A stretch of DNA of 64,000 nt. It comes from Hahella sp. CCB-MM4 (GTDB lineage Bacteria > Pseudomonadota > Gammaproteobacteria > Pseudomonadales > Oleiphilaceae). Within the stretch, counting starts at the first letter, position 1. Each line of letters opens with the position of its first letter. The DNA is taken from positions 1-64,000 of the forward strand of contig NZ_MRYI01000011.1 in assembly GCF_002260525.1 (NCBI RefSeq). The letters are read 5' to 3'. The translations under genes were made by a program, and so were the position numbers. A model generated the notes under the pieces. It was given only the letters and a program-made list of their open reading frames with translations, was not told where the DNA came from and did not search any database. Of this stretch, positions 1-8,028 are shown piece by piece.

Positions 1-112
1 GAATGAGCCAGTAGGAAGGCTCATAATGATAAGGGGCAAAAATCCAGTATTCGCCGCCAATGCGGTAGCCCCTCAACTGATGATGCGCGAGGATCAGTTC
101 CTGCAGTTCCAT
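1..112 (-). CDS. Partial unknown protein (N-terminus only)
   Basis: An open frame runs leftward from an ATG at 112 off the window edge, giving 37 residues that begin MELQELILAHHQLRGYRIGG and are rich in aromatic residues (EYWIFAPYHYEPSYW). A weak purine stretch (AGGGAA) lies just upstream of the ATG on the minus strand. It is divergent from rsmE. No family can be named from this fragment. It is probably a real gene because the frame starts cleanly and faces a 325-bp gap that could hold divergent promoters. Confidence 0.45.
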   Translation of the reverse strand, partial: MELQELILAHHQLRGYRIGGEYWIFAPYHYEPSYWLI

Positions 113-437
113 ATGAAAATTCCCTGTCGTCCCGAACTCAAAGGGCGTGATTGTCTGTCAGCTTTACCATGTTTGTCAAAGAAACACCCCTAGACACATA
201 CACTTAGCCATATCGCCATAGGCCAAATTACATAGAAAAATGGAGAGATTTAGAAAACCGATGCTTAACCAACAGAACTTGAATACAAACTGGGCCGAGT
301 GATGAATTGTCTGACAGGTCAAATCAGGTCACATGATTTCATCGCCTTTTAGATTGACCACGTAACAATAATCCGGCAAATTTCCAAGCGGCCGTCTATG
401 CGGTTTTTAGCAAACAGCCTCCAAATAAGGACCTCCC
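113..437. other. Divergent intergenic region upstream of rsmE
   Basis: This 325-bp gap lies between the leftward partial gene and rsmE. I see no convincing ORF or RNA gene in it. It holds the GGTCA direct repeat at 316-335 described separately. Promoters for both flanking genes are expected here, but I could not fix -35/-10 pairs with confidence. Confidence 0.5.
316..359. promoter_or_regulatory. Composite GGTCA motif upstream of rsmE
   Basis: Two direct copies of AGGTCA spaced 10 bp apart (AGGTCAAATCAGGTCACATG, 316-335) are followed by an inverted TTGACC at 354-359. Nearly the same arrangement occurs at 59101-59134 upstream of prkA. This suggests an operator for a factor binding GGTCA half-sites, but the factor is not known and the function is inferred only from recurrence. 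Confidence 0.3.
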
Positions 438-1190
438 GTGCGGACTATTCGAGTTCACTGCAATCAACCTCTCAATGTCGGAAATACGATTATGGCCGGC
501 CCAGACATCGCCAACTATGTCGGCCGGGTTTTAAGACTGAAACCGAATGACCAGATCCGCCTGTTCAATGGCGAAGGCTTTGATGTACTCGCAACCATCA
601 AACAAGTAGAACGCAAAGACATCAGCCTGTCGCTCGAAGAAAAGATAGAACTGCAAAACGAGTCCCCGATCAAGATTACCCTGGGCCAGGTGGTCTCCCG
701 TGGCGACCGCATGGATTACGCTATCCAGAAAGCGGTGGAATTGGGAGTCAATGCTATCGCTCCATTAACCAGTGAGCGTTGTGAAGTGAGACTGGACGAC
801 AACCGCAAGGAAAAACGCCGGGGCCACTGGCAACAGGTTGTGGTCAGCGCCTGTGAGCAATCCGGGCGGGCAGTAGTACCACAGGTAACTGAAATTGCGT
901 CGGTTGATGACTGGCTGAACAGCATTGAGGCCGAACTCAAGCTGATTTTACATCCTCATGATAAACCGGAAAACGTCACACCTTTATGGCAGGATAATAG
1001 CCGTTCACCGGCATCGATTGCTCTTTTGATAGGACCGGAAGGTGGCTTCAGTGAGGATGAGGTATCTCTGGCAGAATCCAGGGGTTTCAAAAGGCTGTGT
1101 CTGGGGCCCAGAGTACTACGCACAGAAACTGCACCTGTAGCAGGGCTAACCTATCTGCAATGTGCCTGGGGAGACTTCCAGCTGCCCTGA
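438..1190 (+). CDS. rsmE: 16S rRNA (uracil-1498-N3)-methyltransferase RsmE
   Basis: RsmE methylates N3 of U1498 in helix 44 of 16S rRNA in assembled 30S subunits, using S-adenosylmethionine. The 250-residue protein has the usual family length, with an N-terminal PUA-like RNA-binding part (about 1-70) and a C-terminal SPOUT knot. The knot signatures are visible as LIGPEGGFSEDE near residue 197 and LGPRVLRTETAP near residue 221. The start is a GTG at 438 preceded by AAGGA at 427-431. It stands alone, in front of an RND pump operon separated by 135 bp. Nothing is unusual in the protein itself; the upstream GGTCA motif is the noteworthy point. Confidence 0.96.
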   Translation: MRTIRVHCNQPLNVGNTIMAGPDIANYVGRVLRLKPNDQIRLFNGEGFDVLATIKQVERKDISLSLEEKIELQNESPIKITLGQVVSRGDRMDYAIQKAVELGVNAIAPLTSERCEVRLDDNRKEKRRGHWQQVVVSACEQSGRAVVPQVTEIASVDDWLNSIEAELKLILHPHDKPENVTPLWQDNSRSPASIALLIGPEGGFSEDEVSLAESRGFKRLCLGPRVLRTETAPVAGLTYLQCAWGDFQLP

Positions 1191-1207
1191 CCCGTTGTCT
1201 TATGCCA

Positions 1208-1226
1208 CTGTCGGATAATCCGGCAG
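1208..1226 (+). terminator. Hairpin after rsmE
   Basis: CTGTCGGA and TCCGGCAG form an 8-bp stem with a TAA loop (one G-T pair), 18 bp after the rsmE stop. No U-run follows, so it may be a weak or Rho-assisted terminator, or only a stabilising stem. Confidence 0.3.
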
Positions 1227-1325
1227 CCATGGCTATTGTATGCAGATAAAATGAACCATGGATCACTTGATCGAAGGGATGGCGCTGCCGGTATAACATA
1301 CTGAGGGACAGAAAATAGGACGTAT

Positions 1326-2606
1326 ATGAAGAGTAATAAATCCAAACATCTCATTGTTAGTGGATTCGTCGGATTAACAATAGTACTGATCGCTTATCTG
1401 GTCTCCTCTAAGCCAACACCTCCGGTCAAACCCAAGCAGGAAACGGTTTGGACCGTGGATACCGAACGACTGACCCGGGTGGACAGATCCCCTGAGCTGG
1501 ACTTGATTGGAGAAATTGAGTCGACCCAGCGTACCCTGATCACCAGCCGCAGCAGCAGTACAGTAACAGCGACTCCGTTCCTGGCAGGGCGTGAGTTTCA
1601 TCAGAGTGATATCCTGCTACGCCTCGATGATGTGGAAGTCGGTGCGACGCTCACTCAGCGGCAGGCAGATGTTCAGGAGCTTGAAGCCGCCATCGCTGAG
1701 GCCCGGGCTAACCATCAAGCGAATCAGGAAGCCCTTAAAACTGAGGAGACCTTGCTGGCTCTGGCCCGTAAAGCTTATGAGCGGCAACAGCGCCTGATAA
1801 AAAACAAAGTGACTTCCGAAGAACGCTCAGACAACGCCCTCAGTGCCCTGCACCAACAGGAACTATCCGTCACCAACCGCAGGCTTAGTGTCAACAACTT
1901 CACCAATACTCTGGCTCAGCTGGAAGCCCGTCTGAAAAGAGCAAAAGCTCAGCTGACCCTTGCCCAGCTGGATATGGAACAAACCGCCTTAAAAGCTCCT
2001 TTTGACGGCCGCGTTGTAGCGTTGAAGGTTGCCATTGGCGAACGGGTACGATCAGGGGATCCTCTGATCGAGCTGGTAGCACTGGATAGTCTTGAAGTCC
2101 GGGCACAAATTCCTGACAAATGGGTTCCGCAAATCAGGTCCATGATGTCGGACAATGACACAGCGTCGGCATATGCCCTTGTCTATGGCCAGGAATTGCA
2201 ACTTACCATGGACAGAATTGCCGCCGCCGCTAATACCTCCACCGGCGGTATTGATATTTATCTGCATCCGCAAAATACCGATTCGCTCCCTCTTGGCAAG
2301 CCGATTGACCTTCACGTTAAGCTGCCTCATCAGGAAAATGCCTTTACCGTCCCCCTGAGCGCTATTTATGGGGATGACAGAGTGTATATCGTGAATGAAG
2401 AGTCCCGTCTGCAGGCGGTTACCATCAATCGCCTGGGCCGCTACCGTGATGATAATGGACGTGAGCGGGTGATTTTTACTGCCCCTGAGATCGACGAGGG
2501 ACAGTCCGTAGTGACCACCCAACTACCTAAAGCGGTAACCGGATTGAAAATCAAATCCCGACAGGATTCGGTTGAAAAACCGATTCCGGATAACGGCGGA
2601 CAATAG
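1326..2606 (+). CDS. RND efflux periplasmic adaptor (membrane fusion protein)
   Basis: Adaptor subunit of a tripartite efflux pump, linking the inner-membrane RND permease encoded next to an outer-membrane channel. The 426-residue protein has an uncleaved-looking N-terminal membrane anchor (about residues 8-27). A first lipoyl half follows (about 60-100), then a long alpha-helical hairpin rich in Ala, Glu and Gln (about 105-220), the second lipoyl half (TALKAPFDGRVVALKVAIGE, about 219-238) and beta-barrel/membrane-proximal domains. It ends 14 bp before the permease start, so the two are one operon. No outer-membrane factor is present; a shared TolC-type channel is likely. The substrate cannot be told from sequence. 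Confidence 0.93.
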   Translation: MKSNKSKHLIVSGFVGLTIVLIAYLVSSKPTPPVKPKQETVWTVDTERLTRVDRSPELDLIGEIESTQRTLITSRSSSTVTATPFLAGREFHQSDILLRLDDVEVGATLTQRQADVQELEAAIAEARANHQANQEALKTEETLLALARKAYERQQRLIKNKVTSEERSDNALSALHQQELSVTNRRLSVNNFTNTLAQLEARLKRAKAQLTLAQLDMEQTALKAPFDGRVVALKVAIGERVRSGDPLIELVALDSLEVRAQIPDKWVPQIRSMMSDNDTASAYALVYGQELQLTMDRIAAAANTSTGGIDIYLHPQNTDSLPLGKPIDLHVKLPHQENAFTVPLSAIYGDDRVYIVNEESRLQAVTINRLGRYRDDNGRERVIFTAPEIDEGQSVVTTQLPKAVTGLKIKSRQDSVEKPIPDNGGQ

Positions 2607-2620
2607 GACGACATTCGACC

Positions 2621-5600
2621 ATGAACCTGGATGATGCCGGCAAACACCAATCGGACCTGATCGGTCGCTTTGCTCAACACAAAGTCGCCGCCAACCTGCT
2701 AATGCTGATTATGCTGATGGCCGGAGCCATCGGACTGGTTAAACTCAACACCCAGTTCCTGCCCAATTTTGCATTGGATTTTATTACTGTCAGAGTGGTG
2801 TGGCCCGGAGCTGCGGCAGAAGATGTCGCCTCATCAATTACCACCCCGCTGGAACAAGAACTACGGGATCTGGATTCCGTGAAAGAAATGCGTTCCACCT
2901 CCACCCGAGGGCTCTCCCTGATAGTCATCGAATACGAAGAAGGTACTGACATGAGCCTGGCGCTTGACCAGGTCAAGGAACGGGTCAGTATGGTGCGCAA
3001 CCTGCCTTCCGATTCTGAGGATCCCCAAATCAGCAAAGTGACTCGCTATGAAGATGTGGCTCAATTGGTGGTAACGTCCTCAGAGTCACTATTCGAATTG
3101 AGATCCTTGGTCAGGGAATATGAACGGGAACTGCTGGACCGGGGCATTGCCAAGATCAATTTTGTCGGCCTTCCTGAAGAAGAAATTGCCATTCAAATTC
3201 CCAGCAGTCAGATCCATGCCCTGAAGCGCTCACTGCCCGAATTGGGAAGCCTGATTACGGCACAAAGCCAGGATATTCCGGCGGGCACGACTGGCCGCAA
3301 GGACTCAGAAAGAGAACTGCGTAGTCTTCAGAAGCAAACGGATGAGGACGGTTTCCGCCGCCTGGCCGTGCTGACAACCGCCAATGGCCAGCAACTAAGA
3401 CTTGGAGATATATCCCGTATCGAGAAACGGCCACAGGATCAGGCTATAGAGGTTTTCTATAAAGGTGAACCGGCCATTCTGATGCAGATTAAACGAACGG
3501 AAAATGCCGACACCTTGAAAATGGCGGAGATTTTCAATAACTGGCTGGAGGATACCCGCCCCACCCTACCGCCATCAGTGCAGCTTCACCCAGTTAGCGA
3601 AGCCTATGTTTTGATACAGGACCGCATCAATCTGCTGCTGAAAAACGGACTGGGCGGGCTGGTCCTGGTAGTCGGAATCCTGTTTATCTTCCTTAACGGA
3701 AGAGTGGCATTCTGGGTCGCCTGGGGTATCCCGGTATCTTTTATGGGCACCCTGGCTGTGATGTACCTGGCAGGTGGCAGTATCAATATGGTCAGCCTGT
3801 TTGCATTGATCATGGCACTGGGGATCATCGTTGATGATGCCATTGTAGTGGGCGAGGACGCTCTGACCCACTATCGCAGTGGAGAAAATTCCCTGCGTGC
3901 CGCTGAGGGGGGCGCCCGACGCATGTTTGTGCCGGTCATGTCCTCCTCCTTAACCACCATTGCCGCATTCTTGCCGCTGATGATTATCGGCGGCATCATC
4001 GGCAATATTCTGGTCGCGATACCTGTCGTCATTATCTGCGTCATCATTGCCTCGCTTATTGAGAGCTTCTTGGTACTCCCCGGCCACCTGCGTCACAGTT
4101 TTCATAAGAATCATCACAAGTCTCCTGGGCCTACACGGCAGAAACTCGATCAATGGTTTGACAACATCAGGGACAAGCGTTTCCGCCCTCTGGTGACAGC
4201 CGCGTTGAATAATCGCGCACATACTCTGATTCTCGTGGTCTGCCTGTTTGCTTTTGCCGTCTCTCTATTAATAAGCGGCAGACTGCAGTTCACCTTTTTC
4301 CCGACCCCGGAAAACACTTTTCTCATCGGTAGTGTGAAATTTGCAGCAGGAACTCCGGCGGACAAGGTGAAAACCTATGCCCACCAGATGGAAGAGGCTC
4401 TCTGGGAAACCAACGAAGAGTTGAAGGGTACTAACTCTGATCTGGTGCTGCATTCTCTTGTGAGGATCAACACGGGTAGCTTTGACGGCGGCCAGAATTT
4501 TCAGAACGGCGATCAGTACGCGACGGTGCAGGCAGAGCTGGCCTCTCCGGACCAACGCGATATCCGCAACACTGAAATCATTAAAACCTGGGAATCCAAG
4601 CTGCCTTCTATTGATGGTATTGAGCAGCTTTCGATTTCCAGTCCGCGTGGAGGCCCACCCGGCAAGGACATCGACGTATTCCTTCGTAACGCTCCGCCGG
4701 AAAGACTGAAAGCCGCTGCAGAAGAGATCGCGACGGCTTTGAGATCCTTTCAAGGCATCGGAAATATTCAGGATGACCTGCCTTACGGCAAACAACAGTT
4801 CATCTACAAGCTCACACCGACCGGTCAGGCGTTGGGTCTGAGTGTGGCCGATGTTGGTCGACAGTTGCGGGCAGCTTTTGACGGGCAGCTATTGCAGATC
4901 ATCAACGAGAACGAGGATGAAATTGAAGTCAGAGTGGTGCTGCCGGATGACGAACGGGATCAACAGAGTGCCTTGACCAGCTTCCCGATTGTCACGCCGC
5001 AACATCAGGTAGTATTGCTGGAGAATGTGATTGAACTGGAGTCCAGAAGAGGTCTGGAGCTATTAAGACACACCGACGGAAAGCTCGGTATTCACGTGAC
5101 TGCCGAAGTGGATGCCAGTGTCACTAACGCCAACAAAGTACTGGCTGAACTGGAAGCTACCACCATGCCACAGATCGTGAATGATTATGGGCTGGTATAT
5201 GAATTCAAAGGTAAAGCAGAAGAACAACGCGACACTGGACGTGACATGAGCTTTGGCGCCTTGATTGGTATCTCGCTGATCTACCTGATTCTGGCCTGGG
5301 TGTTCGCATCTTATTTCTGGCCCCTGGCTGTGATGGCCGCTATTCCCTTCGGCCTCACCGGCGCAATTATCGGCCACTGGGTGATGGGGCTGGATCTGAC
5401 CATCCTCTCCCTGTTCGGCTTTTTCGGCCTGTCCGGCATTGTCGTGAATGATTCCATCATCCTAGTGACCTTTTATCAGGACCAGCGCCAAAAAGGTGTT
5501 CCCCGAACGGAAGCGCTTATTGAAGCCTCCTGTCAGCGTCTGAGGGCTGTATTGCTAACCTCTTTGACGACCATTGCAGGGTTACTGCCACTCCTGTTCG

Positions 5601-5788
5601 AAACCAGTCTACAGGCCCAGTTTCTGATACCAATGGCTGTCAGCATTTCCTTTGGTCTCGCATTCGCCACCGTGCTGGTACTGATGGTTATTCCGGTTAT
5701 CCTGTCCCTGATTGAGGGTTTGATTGAGCGTCGACAAAAACAGCTTCAACCTTCAACACCGCCCCCTGATCACATAGTTCTACCATAA
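2621..5788 (+). CDS. RND family efflux permease
   Basis: Inner-membrane proton/drug antiporter of the resistance-nodulation-division superfamily (AcrB/MdtB-like). At 1055 residues it has the family's usual length, with TM1 near 27-46, two large periplasmic loops and two six-helix bundles. The TM4 proton-relay motif GIIVDDAIVVGED is present, with Asp405 and Asp406. The N-terminal pattern RFAQHKVAANLLMLIMLMAG and the PGAAAEDVASSITTPLEQEL segment are typical of the subgroup often annotated as multidrug efflux or hydrophobe/amphiphile exporters. It is cotranscribed with the upstream adaptor and followed by a hairpin at 5839. The substrate is unknown. Confidence 0.95.
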   Translation: MNLDDAGKHQSDLIGRFAQHKVAANLLMLIMLMAGAIGLVKLNTQFLPNFALDFITVRVVWPGAAAEDVASSITTPLEQELRDLDSVKEMRSTSTRGLSLIVIEYEEGTDMSLALDQVKERVSMVRNLPSDSEDPQISKVTRYEDVAQLVVTSSESLFELRSLVREYERELLDRGIAKINFVGLPEEEIAIQIPSSQIHALKRSLPELGSLITAQSQDIPAGTTGRKDSERELRSLQKQTDEDGFRRLAVLTTANGQQLRLGDISRIEKRPQDQAIEVFYKGEPAILMQIKRTENADTLKMAEIFNNWLEDTRPTLPPSVQLHPVSEAYVLIQDRINLLLKNGLGGLVLVVGILFIFLNGRVAFWVAWGIPVSFMGTLAVMYLAGGSINMVSLFALIMALGIIVDDAIVVGEDALTHYRSGENSLRAAEGGARRMFVPVMSSSLTTIAAFLPLMIIGGIIGNILVAIPVVIICVIIASLIESFLVLPGHLRHSFHKNHHKSPGPTRQKLDQWFDNIRDKRFRPLVTAALNNRAHTLILVVCLFAFAVSLLISGRLQFTFFPTPENTFLIGSVKFAAGTPADKVKTYAHQMEEALWETNEELKGTNSDLVLHSLVRINTGSFDGGQNFQNGDQYATVQAELASPDQRDIRNTEIIKTWESKLPSIDGIEQLSISSPRGGPPGKDIDVFLRNAPPERLKAAAEEIATALRSFQGIGNIQDDLPYGKQQFIYKLTPTGQALGLSVADVGRQLRAAFDGQLLQIINENEDEIEVRVVLPDDERDQQSALTSFPIVTPQHQVVLLENVIELESRRGLELLRHTDGKLGIHVTAEVDASVTNANKVLAELEATTMPQIVNDYGLVYEFKGKAEEQRDTGRDMSFGALIGISLIYLILAWVFASYFWPLAVMAAIPFGLTGAIIGHWVMGLDLTILSLFGFFGLSGIVVNDSIILVTFYQDQRQKGVPRTEALIEASCQRLRAVLLTSLTTIAGLLPLLFETSLQAQFLIPMAVSISFGLAFATVLVLMVIPVILSLIEGLIERRQKQLQPSTPPPDHIVLP

Positions 5789-5838
5789 CGGCTCTCTCAT
5801 AAAAGAGGGCTAACCGGCCTGTGGATAACTTTGTGGAA

Positions 5839-5872
5839 AATTAGTCGCCAGAGCAATTCTGGCGCTAATTTT
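5839..5872 (+). terminator. Terminator after the RND operon
   Basis: AATTAG-T-CGCCAG pairs with CTGGCGCTAATT as a 12-bp stem with one bulged T and a 7-nt loop. The distal arm ends in TTTT. It lies 50 bp after the permease stop, and about 200 bp of apparently empty DNA follow before the next gene. Confidence 0.55.
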
Positions 5873-6073
5873 GCGAAGCAGATTCGGATTCCTGTCAAAA
5901 CACCTTGCCCAAGAGCCAACAGAATCAATAGGTTAATATCCAAACAATTGCTGCCTGACGGCTGCAACAGAAAATTGACAATATCGAGTTGCGCACGATT
6001 AGTGTGCATAACCTATGACATTTTCATGACAATAGCCGCCTGATACTACCGGCATTCACGTGGAGCCCACTCT

Positions 6074-7297
6074 ATGGACTGGCTATCCAATCCTGACATT
6101 TGGAAATACGGCAGCATTCCGCTGATTGCTGCACTTATCGGCTGGAGCACCAACTGGCTCGCCATCAAGCTGACCTTTTACCCCCTGGAGTTCAAGGGTC
6201 TCAAACCTATTTTCGGATGGCAGGGCATTATTCCCTCCAAAGCCGAGAGAATGGCGGTTATCAGTGTGGACTCCACCATCTCGAAAATTGGCACCGTACA
6301 GGAAGTGTTCGAACAGATAGATCCCACCATTCTGGCTGAACACATCGTTGAGACGGTTCTCCCCCGTATTGAGGATTACGTCGACGCCCTGATGCTGCAA
6401 GAGCACCCCACCCTTTGGGAGAACCTGCCCAATAGCATGAAGGCCATGGTCTATTCACGAGTAAGAAAAAGCGCTCCCTCGCTGATAGACAACCTGGTGG
6501 ACGATATTGGTGAGCAGGTGGAGGATCTGCTGGACATAAAAGATATGGTCACCCGCCAGCTGGTTGCGGACAAGCACTTGCTTAATCGTATATTCCTAGA
6601 GTGTGGCGCGGCAGAATTTCGTTTCATCATCAACAGCGGGCTGGGTTTTGGCTTTTTATTCGGCCTTCTGCAAATGGGGTTGTGGGCGTTGTTTCCAAAC
6701 GAATGGGTCTTGCCGGTTTGCGGATTTCTGGTTGGATGGGCCACCAACTGGATCGCCCTCAATGTCATATTCCGTCCCTTGCACCCGATCAAAGTAGGCC
6801 CAATCCGCCTGCATGGCTTGTTCCTTAAACGCCAAAAAGAAGTCGCCACTTCCTTTTGCCGGATTGTGACACATGAAATCCTGACCGTGGGACGAATAGT
6901 CAACGCCATGCTCAATGGTCCCAAATGCGCAAGAACCAGAGCCCTGATCAAGAAACATGTAAAACCTGTGGTCGACGATACTGCGGGGATCAGTAAACCA
7001 CTGACACAGTTGGCCTTGGGTCCAAAGAAGTTCGCCGATCTGAAATTGAAGGTGGGAGATAAAGCCGTTGAGATCTCATCGGAAATGCTGGATGACCCAA
7101 TGTTCAATCAGGAACGAGCAGAGGCCGTCGAATCCATTATGAGAAGCCGGATGGAGTCTCTGTCGCCAGAAGAGTTCCAGAATCTTTTACGGCCATGCTT
7201 CCAGGAAGATGAAATCAAGCTGATTGCCATTGGAGGAGTTCTTGGTGCCTTGGCGGGATTACTTCAGCTGATATTCATCTTCGATTGGGCAATATAG
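6074..7297 (+). CDS. DUF445 family membrane protein
   Basis: A 407-residue member of the DUF445 (YjiN/YheB-like) family, whose function is not established. Membrane segments are visible at the N-terminus (about 12-32, IPLIAALIGWSTNWLAIKLT), in a central pair (about 183-225, containing a second copy of GW(A/S)TNWIA) and at the C-terminus (about 384-404). The repeated GW(S/T)TNW(L/I)A motif is characteristic of the family and marks an internal duplication. The ATG at 6074 follows the purine-rich stretch GTGGAG. It is monocistronic. An envelope role is likely from the topology, but no reaction can be assigned. Confidence 0.85.
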   Translation: MDWLSNPDIWKYGSIPLIAALIGWSTNWLAIKLTFYPLEFKGLKPIFGWQGIIPSKAERMAVISVDSTISKIGTVQEVFEQIDPTILAEHIVETVLPRIEDYVDALMLQEHPTLWENLPNSMKAMVYSRVRKSAPSLIDNLVDDIGEQVEDLLDIKDMVTRQLVADKHLLNRIFLECGAAEFRFIINSGLGFGFLFGLLQMGLWALFPNEWVLPVCGFLVGWATNWIALNVIFRPLHPIKVGPIRLHGLFLKRQKEVATSFCRIVTHEILTVGRIVNAMLNGPKCARTRALIKKHVKPVVDDTAGISKPLTQLALGPKKFADLKLKVGDKAVEISSEMLDDPMFNQERAEAVESIMRSRMESLSPEEFQNLLRPCFQEDEIKLIAIGGVLGALAGLLQLIFIFDWAI

Positions 7298-7308
7298 ATC
7301 TATTAACG

Positions 7309-7366
7309 TTTATAAGAGCTATTCTCCTTTATAGGAGCTATTCACCTTTTGTAAGAGTTATTCACC
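7309..7366. repeat. Three-copy 19-20 bp intergenic tandem repeat
   Basis: Units: TTTATAAGAGCTATTCTCC (7309-7327), TTTATAGGAGCTATTCACC (7328-7346) and TTTTGTAAGAGTTATTCACC (7347-7366). Units 1 and 2 agree at 17 of 19 positions. The array begins 12 bp after the DUF445 stop. The CTCCT/AGGAG pair at 7324-7337 can also fold into a small hairpin. It is one of ten such unrelated arrays in the window. Confidence 0.85.
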
Positions 7367-7550
7367 TTTGAGCGTTTTTTAGGCAAAATCATAGATTCAG
7401 ATGCTAGGGATGCTCATTTCTCACTCACCACTTGACCGTTTATCGGGAATATAGACCATATGGACTATAACTTTTGATTATTTTTTGACTTTTATTTGTA
7501 CATAGTTAAAATTGTCAAAAACGTAACAGAGTGTTAACAGGATGACCTCA

Positions 7551-7751
7551 ATGTATCACCAAAGTCGGCTGGGTCGGGATGAGACCTCACGTGAGCGTTT
7601 AGAAAAGCAGCTATTCAGGGATGTTCAGCGTCTAATTCGCTATTTGGACAGCCGCAAACAACTTTCATCAGTTGATAGCAGCCTGATGGCAGACTACGAG
7701 CGCATGATTCTGGAGCGCTGCGAAGTTCTGGGCGAAATTTCCCGTCGCTGA
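7551..7751 (+). CDS. Small charged unknown protein (66 aa)
   Basis: A short, highly charged, helical-looking protein (MYHQSRLGRDETSRERLEKQ...) with no membrane segment or signal peptide. The ATG at 7551 is preferred over the one at 7542 because AGGA at 7539-7542 then sits 8 bp upstream. A good terminator (7765-7787) directly follows, and an AT-rich leader with a promoter-like character precedes it, which supports a real monocistronic gene. I do not recognise the family. Its size and charge would fit a small regulatory or nucleic-acid-associated protein, but that is a guess. Confidence 0.55.
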   Translation: MYHQSRLGRDETSRERLEKQLFRDVQRLIRYLDSRKQLSSVDSSLMADYERMILERCEVLGEISRR

Positions 7752-7764
7752 TCCCCCTGATAAT

Positions 7765-7787
7765 CTGGCCTTGTTTCAATAGGCCAG
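7765..7787 (+). terminator. Terminator after the small ORF
   Basis: CTGGCCT and AGGCCAG form a perfect 7-bp stem around a 9-nt loop, 13 bp after the stop codon, followed by TTGTATCTGTATCT. Confidence 0.6.
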
Positions 7788-8028
7788 TTGTATCTGTATC
7801 TCCCCTTTACAGTAGAGACAATAATCCCTCTATGTATATTGCTATGCTCAATGCCGGCAGTATATGCACACAGGCTTCCCTGGATGTTTCGAAACCAGGA
7901 TTTTCTCTGGATTTCCCCCTGACAATTCCATCATTCCCATCCAAAATCAGCTTTTCATTCAGATGAAAAATTGGCAGGCTTAACCATGCCTCCCAAAGAA
8001 AAAATTAGAGTGCCACTAAGGATCCAAG

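Noticed and set aside
5820-5828. TGTGGATAA, a perfect DnaA-box match after the RND permease, next to TTTGTGG
   Set aside because: A single box without a cluster, without an AT-rich unwinding region and without dnaA/gidA-type neighbours is not an origin. Chance occurrence is expected in 64 kb.
5831-6043. A 70-codon plus-strand frame between the RND permease and the DUF445 gene
   Set aside because: It begins inside the terminator stem at 5839, has no SD and its composition is not protein-like.
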